A stretch of DNA of 64,000 bases from Sphagnum compactum (Eukaryota > Bryophyta > Sphagnopsida > Sphagnales). Positions 49,035 through 61,082 of the stretch are shown here, one piece after another (within the stretch, counting starts at the first letter, position 1; every line of letters begins with the position of its first letter). Under the pieces are notes generated by a model. It was not told the DNA's origin and ran no database searches. It worked only from the letters and a program-made list of their open reading frames with translations. Both the position numbers and the translations under genes were made by a program. The stretch is from positions 6,314,213 to 6,378,212 of the forward strand of contig OZ234493.1 of NCBI GenBank assembly GCA_965153455.1, written 5' to 3'.

Positions 49035-49209
49035 ATATATCGTTTGGTCCAGGTGGTTTGCTATTAGTAGGTTCCGATCATCCAGTTTACGGAACTCCAG
49101 GTCGCGCGTTGTTTGCGACGAAGAGCAGGAGGATATCTGGTTTGTAGTTTTGCAACGAAAATCCGGCGCATTGTTAGGGTGTTTTGTTGCAGAAGAGAGG
49201 CGAAACGGC

Positions 49210-52200
49210 ATGGGGCTCGTAATGGATCTAAGCGAGGAAGAAAGTCCGGATACCACCACGGCTCTCCACCAGGACGACTTCCTTCAGGTGTGAACTTCTT
49301 CTTCCCTCCCATGGTGACCCGGTAAGAACATGCACTGAAGTCCTCCGATGCTGAAACATATGTCTTGCTCATGTGCGCAGGATTTCAATTCTCTGTTTTT
49401 TGTAGTTTTGAAACTGCTTCTTTCTTTTGTTGCAAGCGCTAGTAAGCGCATGAAGAAGATCAAGATGGTATCATACATGCGTTTGTGAACAATGATGCTG
49501 CAGGCAGCCAGATACGGAGATTTGGAGGATGTTCGGGCTGGTCTAGCTCAGGGCATTTCTGTAGATTGCCAAGATGTACAAGGCCGCACAGGTAAACAAA
49601 CAAACAAACAAACGCTTAGATCCGAAAACTTCACACAACAGGAACCTAGCAAAATGCTCAGCAGAACCTGAAACCCTTAGAGTCGAAATCTGCAACTATC
49701 AAGCGATCTAGATAGCAGTTTTTCACATCAAAATTGGACCAAAGCTTTGGTTTTTTTTACTGTGCCTTTGGAATCTTCAACAGGATTATTTCCTGGATTT
49801 CATTATCCTCGGTGTGGAGCTTTTGAAGCCCTCTTTGGTCTGCGAAAACATCATGCTCTTAATGTTTTTCTTTGTTTGTTGTTGTTTCTCTATTCCTCTT
49901 CCCCTTTTGCCCGTTTGATTCTTTCTCTGGTTTTCATTCCTTTTTTAAAAATTCCTTGTTCTTGGTTTCCTTGGGTCTTGTCCTTCTCTTTTCTGTTTTG
50001 TTTGGGTGCAGCCAGCCAGCATCATGGCTGAGTCTTCCAAATACTCCCAGTCTGGTGGTCCAGAAACTCAATATGTTAGTTAATGTATGGTATCAACCTC
50101 CACCAGATCACTACTGCTGAGAGCTGATGAAATCAGTGCAAGTGTGAATGTTTTGGTAGCTTGTCATGACCATACTTATTGCTCCAGTCACTGAGAATGT
50201 GGGTGACTGTCACTATTGTGTAACATGCTCATCAGTTGCTTCTGTGTGTTTTAGGCTTGGATCTCCTGCTTTTACTTCACCAGATCTGAAATCTTTAGTA
50301 TACAGGACCTGTTTTCCAGTGAGTCAGAGGTTCTAGAACAAGTTTGGGTTGATGGATTCTACTCACACAATTGCACATTCTTCGAGCACAATCTAGGAGT
50401 AGTACAAGAGTTTGAGCCTTGTATTGACAGATTAGATCCTCCCTGCCAAGTGTACTTGTGGATCTTGCTGCACTTCATCAATACTCTAGTGATGTGTGTA
50501 TGTGGTGGGGCGGGGGGTGTGTGTGTGCAGCTCTTCACATGGCAGCAGCCAATGGGCATCTGGATATTGCAAAGCTTTTACTGGATCATGGTGCTGTAAG
50601 TATTCTCTCTTTTCTGGTGAAATTCGATGTGCTGCAATCTTCTCTCAGTTTTGTTGGCTCTGGCCTTCAGGGTAGAGACATTGGGATGCACCAAGAAACG
50701 TGCCAAAGTTTGGTATCCATACATCTAGGGTCATGTGGAGTCCACTATAGGAACATTTCCAGCATAACTGAAGGATCCACTTGGGCTTCACCATGCTAAT
50801 GTGTTTCCAATTGAGTATGTTGGATATTTATCATCCTTATGGATATCATTTAAAAGGCAGAGCCATTATGTGATAAGCCGTGTGTTTTCCTCATATCCTC
50901 ACCTAGTTGTGGAAACTCACTGTAAAGTGCACTTTAGGGTCCCTAAATTGGACTCTCATAGGTTATGACTCCACTCATTGTTGTGATACCTTCAATGTGT
51001 GTTGTGGAGATTTCTTTGCAATCAGTGGCTTTAGCAGATGTTTTACATCCAAGTAGTCACTAGTGGTGTGCTAAAAAAGGATATTCTCAGTCTGCAGGAG
51101 GCCTTTACCACTACCTTCTACATTGGCCTCGCTATGCCTTGGGCTTACATGCTTGCTTGTAGAGGGATGACAAGCTAAAATGAAATGAAGCTTACCCTCA
51201 CAAGTGTGTTGCAGCTTGAATGAGGATAGTACTAATTTTTTTTTAGTAGCTATGTCTCCTGAGTGCTAGTCAACACTCATGACTGAGTTGTCCTGTTGCT
51301 TCCAGAAATGTGACAGAAACTCAGGACGCAGGTTTTTTGCATTGGGTTTCCCCAAATTTGGCCTGATTATTATGTACTTGTCTACACCACTGTCAGGAGC
51401 TGATGAAGTCAGTGGGTAGTCATGGCAGCTCGTCGCTGCTGTTTGTGATGAATGTGAAGGTCTGACACTTTGTGAATGACCCTCATAGGCTATTATTATA
51501 ATGACTTGTTGTGTTACCTTCAATGCGTTGTTGTGGAGATTTCTCAATAATCTCATACATATGATTTTTCCTTGGCCAGGCACAATGGCAATGTGCAAGG
51601 ACTAAAATTCATGCTCATGCTCATAGTTGTTATCCTTTCAACTGTGGTGAATAAAAGCTTACTGTCTGAGTGGAATGAAATGACCCCGCAATACTTGGGA
51701 GACTCTAGTGTTAAGCAAGCTTTTAATCTCTTGAGGTTCAGGTTGTTTCTTTTGGACCTTGCAAGTTGAAACTTGAAACATATTGCATTGATGATGCATG
51801 CAGGGTGCAAACAGTTGCAACATGGAGCAGAATACTCCTCTTCACTATGCAGTCCTCAATGGACAAAAACAGGTCTGCTACAATACTCTTTAAGGATCTC
51901 CTTCAACAGCCAACAGTCAATATTGATAGTATCTTGTACATTTTAGTTGTGTTGAATCTCAGAAAACTTGGTCCCTCATCAGAGGGTCAAAGATTGCATG
52001 TATTCAATTGTCAGTTGCCATGAAGTGTATTGAAAATTTTCAAATTGTGCAGGTGGTCGAATTGCTGATTTCTCAGGGGGCAAATGTCTCTGCAGTCAAT
52101 AGGTGAAATTCTGAATCCTGATTCTATCTCTTTCCACCTCTCTCTGCTGCTGCTGTGCTAAAACCCCAGTTGCTGAGTTTCAGAGGAGTTTTGTATCAAG

Positions 52201-52824
52201 GAAGTTCCACTACTGCATTGAGGGCCACTTAAGATGAGGGTCCAAGGACCAAGGTCCAATGAAATAGAGCACTCCTATTGGATGAGAGCCATAAATTGAA
52301 CCCACATCCTCTTTCTCTGCTCAAATTGGGATATGTAGTCTATACTCACAAGGGTTTAGCAATGATAAAACTTATGAGTACAGACCTTTCTTTTGTTTGG
52401 TCCCAACTAGATGATATGGGTCTGTGGTTTGATATTTACAGCAACATCACTGAAAGATAGGGCTTAGGCTGAAGACTGCATTGTGAACAGGTTTGTGTAG
52501 AGTTTGGTGGAAAGCTATCCTTTATTTTGATGCAAATTAAGAGGCAATTGTACAAATGGAAGTTTTTACTGGCTTATTCTTCATCAGGAAGTTTCATTTG
52601 AGCTATGAATATGTGGATGCCAGAGTTTTGTAAGAGAGAGTTTCAATTGAACCAGGAGTGTGATGGGGAACTTTCATGGTTTTATATGCAGGTATGAGCG
52701 AACTCCAGTGGATGAGGCAATTAGCAAGGGTGACAATTCACTTGTTGAATATATAAGTCGATCTGTGCCTATTCCTGAGCAACCTGAAGGCACACAAGAC
52801 AGCACAGACATGGATGAATCTTGA
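49210..52824 (+). CDS. Small ankyrin-repeat protein
   Basis: This is a 160-residue protein made almost wholly of ankyrin repeats, so a protein-protein adaptor. The layout resembles short plant ankyrin proteins likened to yeast Yar1, a ribosomal protein chaperone, but that role is inference. Six exons with canonical sites keep one frame: 49210-49287, 49504-49591, 50531-50595, 51804-51872, 52053-52102 and 52692-52824. An acidic start (LSEEESPDTT) precedes AARYGDLEDVRAGLAQGISV, then GRTALHMAAANGHLDIAKLL, LDHGA, NTPLHYAVLNGQKQVVELLI, SQGANVSAVNRYERTPVDEA and an acidic tail to the TGA. The four repeats are spread over exons 2-6. An in-frame ATG 183 bp upstream (49027) is possible, but its product has no family likeness, so the inner start was chosen. 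Intron 3 carries the dispersed repeat at 50676-50872. Confidence 0.9.
50676..50872. repeat. Dispersed repeat, copy 2, inside ankyrin intron 3
   Basis: Partner of 41913-42128 in direct orientation. It lies wholly within intron 3 (50596-51803) and does not affect the splice sites. Confidence 0.85.
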
Positions 52825-55800
52825 CACTGTAAAATCTCTCTGCTACATGAATGGAGACAATTTCATCAAGATTTGTGCTGGATCCTTACTCTCACTGTCA
52901 TATTGGCTTGGAATTTTCTGTCTGAGCAGCATACAATAGTGCACAACATATGCCATCTATTTGCCCTTAAGTTGGGTAAAGCCCCAATGTCTTTCATCGC
53001 AGGTTTTGCCACAGGGTCTGGACAACTGGAGGCATGATTTTGCTAGTGCATAGCAGTACATTGGCCATGTCATTTCTCATGTTGCAGCTCAATTCAGGAT
53101 TCAGTAATGACTTTTGGGTAATCAGTACCATGTCATACACCTGAAATTGTCAATTGTAATTGAAGATCAGTGATGCCACTCCCTTATGAGAGCTAAATTG
53201 CTTAGATTCAACAGCAATCACTTTTGCTGATTGGTTATTGCCTCTTATCTAGTTTCTCTCCATTTGTTCCTACTGACTCAACAATCCAAGAATGTTTTTG
53301 TAGCCTGACTTGCACATCTTTGGGTCTCTTGATTTGTCAAGAGAAAATCAAGGACACCCAAAATTCTGATCATGGATGTGTCAACTATTCATTGGCTACT
53401 TCTTGTTGTTGCTTGTTGGGTTTAGGTTGAATTACTCACGAAACAAAAGAAGTACCTATTTTAATAAATAGAGTTTTTACACATTATTTCTAAAATTGAT
53501 CAATCCTTTCACTTTGTTGCATTTCCACCTTTCAAATGGGTCCTAATCATTTTTCGACTTTAATCTTTGCATTGATGGAATACAGTGGCAAGACAATGGC
53601 AACTTGTAAACACCAAATGGCAATGTAACTCATATTCCCATACTTGTCAATTTGGGCTTTGTGCTACTATGCAATATTAGTGATGATCAACTAAATTTGT
53701 TTGTCTTGTGTTTTCATATGGTTTTCAATAATTCAAAATTTATTTATGTCAATATCAAATTTAATTTGAATTAATATAAATATCGTGGACATGAAAAGAC
53801 ACATGTTAATTTGCTCTTGTATATCCGCTTTGGTGGATAGAGAAAAGGAGTGACATAGTTATTAGGAAAAAAGTTAGATAGTTAGACTTGGAAATGAGGT
53901 AGGTGTTTTTAGAAATGTCTAAGGACAACCATATGATAGGAATTGTCTTTGAAATTGTCCAATTACAACTATATGATAGATTCTTAAAAACCTCCCATAT
54001 AGTAGTTCCTCAAAAAAATTTCATTGTAATTATTGAATTAACTAGAACAATGAGCATAAATAATTAGACGTGATTTAACATATTCCAATTCACATAACTA
54101 ATCAATATGAGAAGAAAAAAATGATGTCATTCATCCATTAATTATTGGATGGCAAGCATCTTTTTTGGAACATTTTTTGAGAAAATAAAAATATGTGAAT
54201 AAATGTGATTTTTAGGGATTTAAGAAGAAGTTTTGGTCTTCTTCGAAATAAAATTAACCACATCTAGACCTAGGCACGTCCTAGGTCACCATTTGTAACA
54301 ACATTTTTGTTTAAATGTCCTAGCCTACCTAGGATACTCACTATTTAATGCTAATGGTTGTTGCGGATCCTTGCCAATGGACCTATTTATGGAAGTTCAA
54401 AAAACACAACCTGGACGGCAAGGGCAAAAGTTGATATGGACTATGGCCTTGATTACGCATTATTGGATCCTATACCATAATGTTCAAATTGTCATTTTCC
54501 AAACTTGAAAAAAATGGACCTAGATGGTTCATTTTACTTAAATTTCAAGACATCCAACTAGTGTTTTAAATTAATTTTTATGTAAATGTGTGATGATATT
54601 TATGAACATTTATTAAAACCTCACAACTTGTAAAAGTCATTTTTTTCCATGTCAAATGCAACATACAAATTCACCATAATCAATTTAACTTCAAAATATG
54701 ACATAGAGTTAATATTTTGTCCAACCATGAAACCAATAAAAATTTCCCAATTAGGTAGGACTCATGGTGTTTTTGTAATTCTCCAGATGAATAATTCATT
54801 AATGAATCGTGTTTAATGTTTTTTTTTTTTTGTAATTGTATTTTAAATAACATATATATATAATATGGACCTTGAATCAATTTTAAGCAATGTGAAAACA
54901 AATTGTAATACCTTGGTAGCTTCAACACCTTTTTCTTGATAAATTAATTAATTTTGAAAGCTTCAATATTTGCCTTCACATTTTTTTGTCATTGGGAAAA
55001 AAAAATTCAACATTTTTGAAACTAATATAATTAAGATTGAATCTACCAAGGTAGTAAGGTCCATGTCAAATCTTGGGGAAAAGTTAAAATAAATGTCATT
55101 GGTGTTGTTATACCACACCACCCAAACATGTTCACATGTTTTGTGCATTTTCATCCATAAATCATCCATAATAGACCTTTATTGATTTCCAAAGCAATAA
55201 GGTCAAGTCATCCCTTTTGTTTTTCCAAAGTTCATTAATAATAGATATTGTGTTCCACCAAGGTGTCAAGTTACCTCGCATAAATAACAAAAGTTGCAAA
55301 TAATTGTGTGTTTTTGTCCAACATAAATTATCATGTTGGACATCCAAAAACCTCTTAATTTGTAACCAAGTTCATAACATTAACATTAATTCATGTGACA
55401 TTCATAAAAGGTTTTTAAATGGTTTAAATTTTCATAAATAGTATAGGTCAACTTTAGATTGCATAACTCTTAATTCAAGAATGAATTCCATTCATGAATA
55501 TTCATTATTTTTCCATAATGCATAAAATCATCCATCATTATAGTCCATTTTCAAATAACAAAAAATAATTACAATCACATTTTAGGCCATGTTATTATAT
55601 TTGACTATTTATACATTCATTGATTGTTGTTCAATTTTAAGCAAGTGAAAGTTTAAAGTCTATTTGTGGACAAAAGTATCCTTGGGGTGTTACCACTAGG
55701 AACATCACACCTTGATTTTATTCGAGAATTTTAAAAAAAATTAGAAACACATAAATAAGAATTTTCATTAGATTTTTTCAATGAGTACATTTACCATGTT

Positions 55801-58420
55801 ACATAGACTTGAAACATTAGTGATATCAAGATTATTTTGTATTTTGATGTTTCGAATCATTGCATTTGAAAAAAAGTTTCATGAATGTAATAATGTTTTC
55901 TTGTTTTGAACTTTTTGGTCAAGAACATAAGTTCAAAACATGTTTTGATTTTTTTTATAAATAATTTTTAAATGTACCTTTGGTGATATTATGTTGATTA
56001 TATTTATGTAATTAACTGATTATTAATATACTTTAGTTATTAATTTTCAAAGTTTAGGAACATGATTTTTAAAATGGCCTTTATAGTTAGGAAAATAAAT
56101 TTGTCACAATTCCTAGTTTTTTATTCCCACAGACACTTTAGGTCATATACTTTGGCATGCAATTGATAAACATGAGAAAAAGAAATGATTAATTGTAAAA
56201 ACATTTAAAGGAAAAAAGTTAGGAATAATATTAAGTTAGTTTTATTACTTGAGGAATTCTTTTAAGTTCCTAATTGTATCACCCAATGATACATTTGCCC
56301 TTGTACATATTAATGCCTAGGAAGGCCCAAAATTCAAACTAATTAAATGAGACATGAATGACTATAATTAAACATTCCATTTTTTTAACATTTATTTTAA
56401 TTTTTACAACATACAAATATCTTCAAATGTGGAGAAAAAATGAGTATTTTTAATTAATAAACCACAATCATTTAACCAAATGGGGAACATGAAATTAGAA
56501 GTAGTCTAGTTAATGGTTCATAAAAGGATAAGTTTGATGGTTAGATTACAATGTTCATAAAACATTTTTGTCAAGTTTTTTATGGGTTCAATGGATAAGG
56601 TTTAGAGAGAAATAAGTAGAATTAAGTGGGAAAGATAATAATTAACTGAAATAGTTAAATCATCCCTAATAGTGTTTAATAAGTGATCCTCCTAATTAAA
56701 ATTAAATGAAGAAAATTTTAAAAAAATTGGTTTGACTTAGCAAAATGGTTTTAGCACAACAATTTTCAACAATTTGTTAAGGTTAGTAAAAGTCACAACA
56801 AAGTTTAACACTAGCCAAATAAAAATGTAATTGTACATATGACTTGACTATTTGGTGAAAGTGCAATTTAAATTTTCATGCATGTGACCAAATATATATT
56901 GATAACATTAAATTTTTTTCATCCAAGCACGTAATAAATATAAAGAATTCCTTGATGTTCCAAATCCATTGCTCAAGTTGTTCCCAATAGCACCATATTT
57001 TATTTCATATCTTTTGCTCAAAGTTGAATTTTCATCAACTATATAGATAAAAATCCATTTTTTAAATTCCAAAATAAAATGTTCCTTATGCACTATGCCT
57101 ATACATGCCATTTTAACACATTCTAACAATTACTTGTGAAAGGAAGTGGGACTTTGTATCTCATATTTGGATGTTGTTGGTTTTGTATGATCCATGCATG
57201 GCCAATCTTGTTCAAATCATCTATCCCATGGGTGACACCGGTATGAAGGATCATGTGACTTTCTCAACGCTCACCTTCACAATGTGTTCCGTAACCTTAT
57301 TTTAGATAAACCCATCTTTTTTTAATTTTAGATATGTACATGTAATGTTTTGCAACTGTTGTTATAAATTTCCACACTAACTAATCAATCGGTTAAATTT
57401 GAAGCCCTTTTGTCTCCAAGGAAAACCAATGTTTTAATGGGTGTGAGTATAAAGATAAGAGCCAAAATTCATGTTGGATAATGGTGAAAACTGTGAACTT
57501 TTTTACATATGTTTTTTTCTTGACATTTTAAAGTTATGTTAATCATTCCAAGTTGTGCTAAATGTGACTAATATCAATGTTGAGGAATTCAAATTAAAAA
57601 TTCATTAAATTAAATTTTGGGTTTTGGTTTTTAAAAAAGACATTTGAACTTGAATAGGTGTTGCATCAAATTGTGGTTAATTTTACAAAGGGCTAGTAAA
57701 GGACTATTGTAATAACATAATTTGTTTGATGGTAAAAAAATTAGAAAATAATAACCTATTACCCAAGTTTTTAAAAAATCATAATTAAAAAGATATTGAA
57801 TAAAAGATTTAAATTTTTATAAATTCAAAATATTTTTCAAATTTAAATTTTTTCTAGAGTCCCTTACGTGTAAATGGGGTGTAATGTGCATGACATACAG
57901 AACAAAGTTATAGTTTATGATATAAAAACAAAAAGCATAAATAAGTTAACATATATTGGTATGATTCAAAATTATGATAAATTTTCAAGATGAAACATAA
58001 AATCTGACAAAATTTACACACTTTGAAAAATTCATATTTATTCAATAATGAATAACACAAAACATGTGATCTATTTAGGCAACTATATGTATTTTTAATA
58101 AAAAGTTGCAAAAGATTTCATTAAAAAATTCTTTCATATGAAAAAGTGAAAAAATATGTTGTAAATGTTAAGCCTTTAAGACGTGCCATGCACAAAGGTA
58201 AATGAACATTTGATTTTCGCCCCACACCATCCTAACCATGCATAAATACCAATTTATTAATATTTCAATTAACAACATTGTATACAATGGAAAATGTGAA
58301 ATAACATTTTGAAATGGTTACATGTACATAAAAGTTTTTAAAAAGGCAAAATAAACAAAAATTCACCACAATGCTCGTAATTATTGTGGAAGTCATCAAT
58401 TATGAGACATGATGTCACGG
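52825..58420. other. AT-rich intergenic
   Basis: The first 600 bp or so is probably the ankyrin 3' UTR and flank. Beyond about 53.4 kb the sequence becomes strongly AT-rich and no coding motif is seen. A block at about 56738-56830 (AGCAAAATGGTTTTAGCACA) weakly resembles the inner part of the AGAGCATCTC repeat. Confidence 0.5.
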
Positions 58421-58424
58421 GCAC

Positions 58425-59145
58425 AAAAACATCCAAGTTTAACCAAGTTTATAAGATTTTTTAAACCAAGACGAAAACTAAGGCAGGCCTAATCCCAAAT
58501 TCAGATCATGAAATACAAAAAACAAAAACAAGAACACAACAAGTGCAAGATAAGACTTCAACAAAATTTTATTGCAAAAACGAAATAAAACAAGGTTGTG
58601 ACAAGAAATGTATCCAAAATTGGTGTTGAACATATTAAAGGTGATGGGAAATTCTACCTCTATTTATACCCCTTGGGCACTTAGCTCAAAGAAGTTTTTT
58701 AAGAAACTTCCAATCTGCATGTGGCCCATGTTCACCCATATACACCAATGTGCACTCATGTGTGAACTAAAACTCAGCTGAAAGTGAACTAAAATTCAAT
58801 CAAGAGTGAATTTTGACTTAATTAAAAATGAATTGAGAATGAATTAAGAGTGGATTAAGAGTTAACAATTAATGGACTAAAGTTTAATTGGAAGTGAACT
58901 ATGAGTTAATTAAAAGTGAATTAAAAGTTAGCTAGAAGTGAACTAGAACTTAATTAAAAGTGAACTGAGAGTTAACTATAAGTGAATTGGGACTTAATTA
59001 AAAGTGAACTAAGAGTCAAGTAGAAGTGAATTAAAATTTAATTGGAAACTAACTAAGAATGAATTGAAGCTAAACTAAAAATTAAGTACAAGTTTATTAG
59101 AAGTCATGAATGAATTCCATAACAGTGGCATCCATGACACATGAA
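58425..59145 (-). repeat. Dispersed repeat, copy 2, next to MULE relic
   Basis: Same order of blocks as 1075-1690. The central part (about 58765-59095) is a long degenerate array of AGTGAACTAA / AGTTAACTAGA / AGTGAATTAA units. It directly follows, in the minus direction, the truncated transposase at 59097-59663. It probably represents the transposon's 3' non-coding part. Confidence 0.7.
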
Positions 59146-59663
59146 GGTTTCCATTTAGGGTTCTTCCTTAGAAGCCTTCTTTTCAAATGAATTAGCCACT
59201 CCACCAAATCATTGCATGTTTGGCGACTTGTAATGAGCCATGCGGTCAACACTTTGGTGTGATGTGCATCAAACATTAGTAATGTGACCAAGTGGAATTT
59301 CACATAATTGGTGCCAAAAGGTGGCATCCATTGAAATTACCCCATTATCATTTAAAGAGAGCATGGATTGCAATTAAAATGGGGTTTGTATCATTATTGT
59401 GAATGGGACATGAATCCCATTAATCTTATTCACATTTTGAAAATAAAACACATCATTTGGATGATTAAATGCCCATGTGCGAAGGGAAATGGCCGGATTT
59501 TTGTGTAAATGCCAACTCTTTTTGTGTGTTTGCCATCTAAGTAAGCAATGTTTTGTTGTTTAATGAATTGAATCTTTGTCATCTCTTCTCCAACATTGAT
59601 TCTAACCCACCATATCACCTTCTGCTTGTCATATATATGTTTAATAGTGTAGCTTAAACCCAA
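59097..59663 (-). pseudogene. Decayed MULE (Mutator-like) transposase
   Basis: Read on the minus strand, a first part gives MTKIQFIKQQNIAYLDGKHT. Further on come LQSMLSLNDNGVISMDATF and, after a one-base insertion, GTNYVKFHLVTLLMFDAHHT, then AWLITSRQTCNDLVEWLIHL and NPKWKPSCVMDATVMEF. This matches the DDE core of MULE transposases: the MDATFGTN block with the first catalytic Asp, then VAW-ITSR and a P-W-PSC-M-D block. It is dead: a TAA lies before LQSM, a frameshift follows MDATF, and the C-terminal part with the SWIM finger is absent where the repeat array begins. Confidence 0.75.
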
Positions 59664-61080
59664 TTGAGTCCAAATGTGGTTTTTAAGAACTTATGACATT
59701 TGTGGGGCAAAAAACAAATGGTCGCACAATGGAGTCAAGGTCATGCTTGTCATGTGTAGGTTCATAATTGGCTTGAGTATGTGGTCAATGATAGAAGATT
59801 ATTTCACCACCTTGGGTCGTGTGTACAATTGCCTAATCAAGAATTGAGTTAAATAACCTCGTTTAAAGGATCGATGGTGGTTTGGGTCTCCATGATTGAC
59901 CTTCGCTAATCCACAGTATCTATGGAAAAAAGAAAATGTAATATTTTCATGACAATTTAAACATGCACATTATATGTGGGTGGTAAAATGCAATATTGGC
60001 ATTATGACCCTAAATCCACACTATCTATGAAAGGCAAAAATGTAAAATCCATGTATCAAACATGGAACATTCTTAGTGGAATTTTATGACTGTGTTAAAT
60101 CCATCCAAGGAAAATGATTTCTCTAAATTTTTTAAAAAAAATGATTAACAAAAAAATTCATACCATTGATGTTACAAAATGAATTAGTTTCAAAGGAGTT
60201 GTATTTTGATTTGAAAACACAACCTAAATAAATCAACACATATTTTATTAAACCCTTAAACTTAAAACCTTAAATAATCCTAATGGTAGATGCTGTCAAC
60301 CTAATAATTATACCAACAAATACAAATGGAATATAATTTTTTTTTATAATAATTATGTTTTGAATTTTAAAATATCAAGTTAAAATTTTAATGAATGGAA
60401 GCATAACCTTAGAGTTTAAAATTAATTACCCCACAATATTTATATATAAGCCTAAATAATTTTATTGGTGAATGTCAAAAAATTAATAAATATATAAACA
60501 TATACAAATGCCATACAAAATCATCTTCTATGAATGAATGATGAATTAAAATTGAAACACAATGAAAAGAAAATAAAAATGAAATAAAAGTTTTTTTTTT
60601 CACCTTTAATGTGGTCTCTTCAACTTGAGGGCCCAACTTGAGACTTTCTTCATTCAGTTTCAAAAGAGATCAAATAAGTCGTGTTGCAAATATTTATACA
60701 TGAAAATTTCCCTCCAAAATCCAACTTAGGATTGATTTTGATTATTATTAAAAATAGTGCAAACATTCACAAATGTTTGATGTCTTTTTAATTATAGATT
60801 TATCAAACCTATTGCTTATTAAATTGGGTGCCTATTGCTTACATAAATTAAGTACATCTTGCATTAAATGGTCCAAAGTGGAGGTAGAGGACTATTGCCA
60901 AAAACATTTCCGCAATTGTAGCACCCAAATTTGGGGTTAGTGGTTTATCGTCGTCACAAATTTGAATAGGATTAAAATAGATATTAGTGGGTCATTTGCA
61001 ATACCCACTTTTTATGTTATAATTTCTTCAATTATAGTCCACAATTTGTAAGTGCATGGAAGGTATGATGATGTGTGGGT
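59664..61080. other. AT-rich intergenic, possible 5' part of the MULE
   Basis: Short minus-strand frames such as 60475-60663 may belong to the transposon's N-terminal part but are not recognisable. No gene is called. Confidence 0.4.
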
Positions 61081-61082
61081 AG

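Larger units (their letters stand above)
46649..49209. promoter_or_regulatory. Divergent upstream region between MYB-CC and ankyrin genes
   Basis: About 2.6 kb separates the two outward-facing start codons. It has a GC-richer part at 46.95-47.6 kb, probably the 5' leader or promoter of the MYB-CC gene. It also has an inverted repeat at 47704-47784, a GTGA run near 47925-47950, a GT/GA microsatellite at 48203-48247, and the short dispersed repeat at 48867-49034. No gene is supported inside. Confidence 0.5.

Noticed and set aside
49027-49209. N-terminal extension of the ankyrin protein from an upstream in-frame ATG
   Set aside because: The added residues show no family likeness, and the extension begins inside the end of a dispersed repeat; it is more likely 5' UTR.
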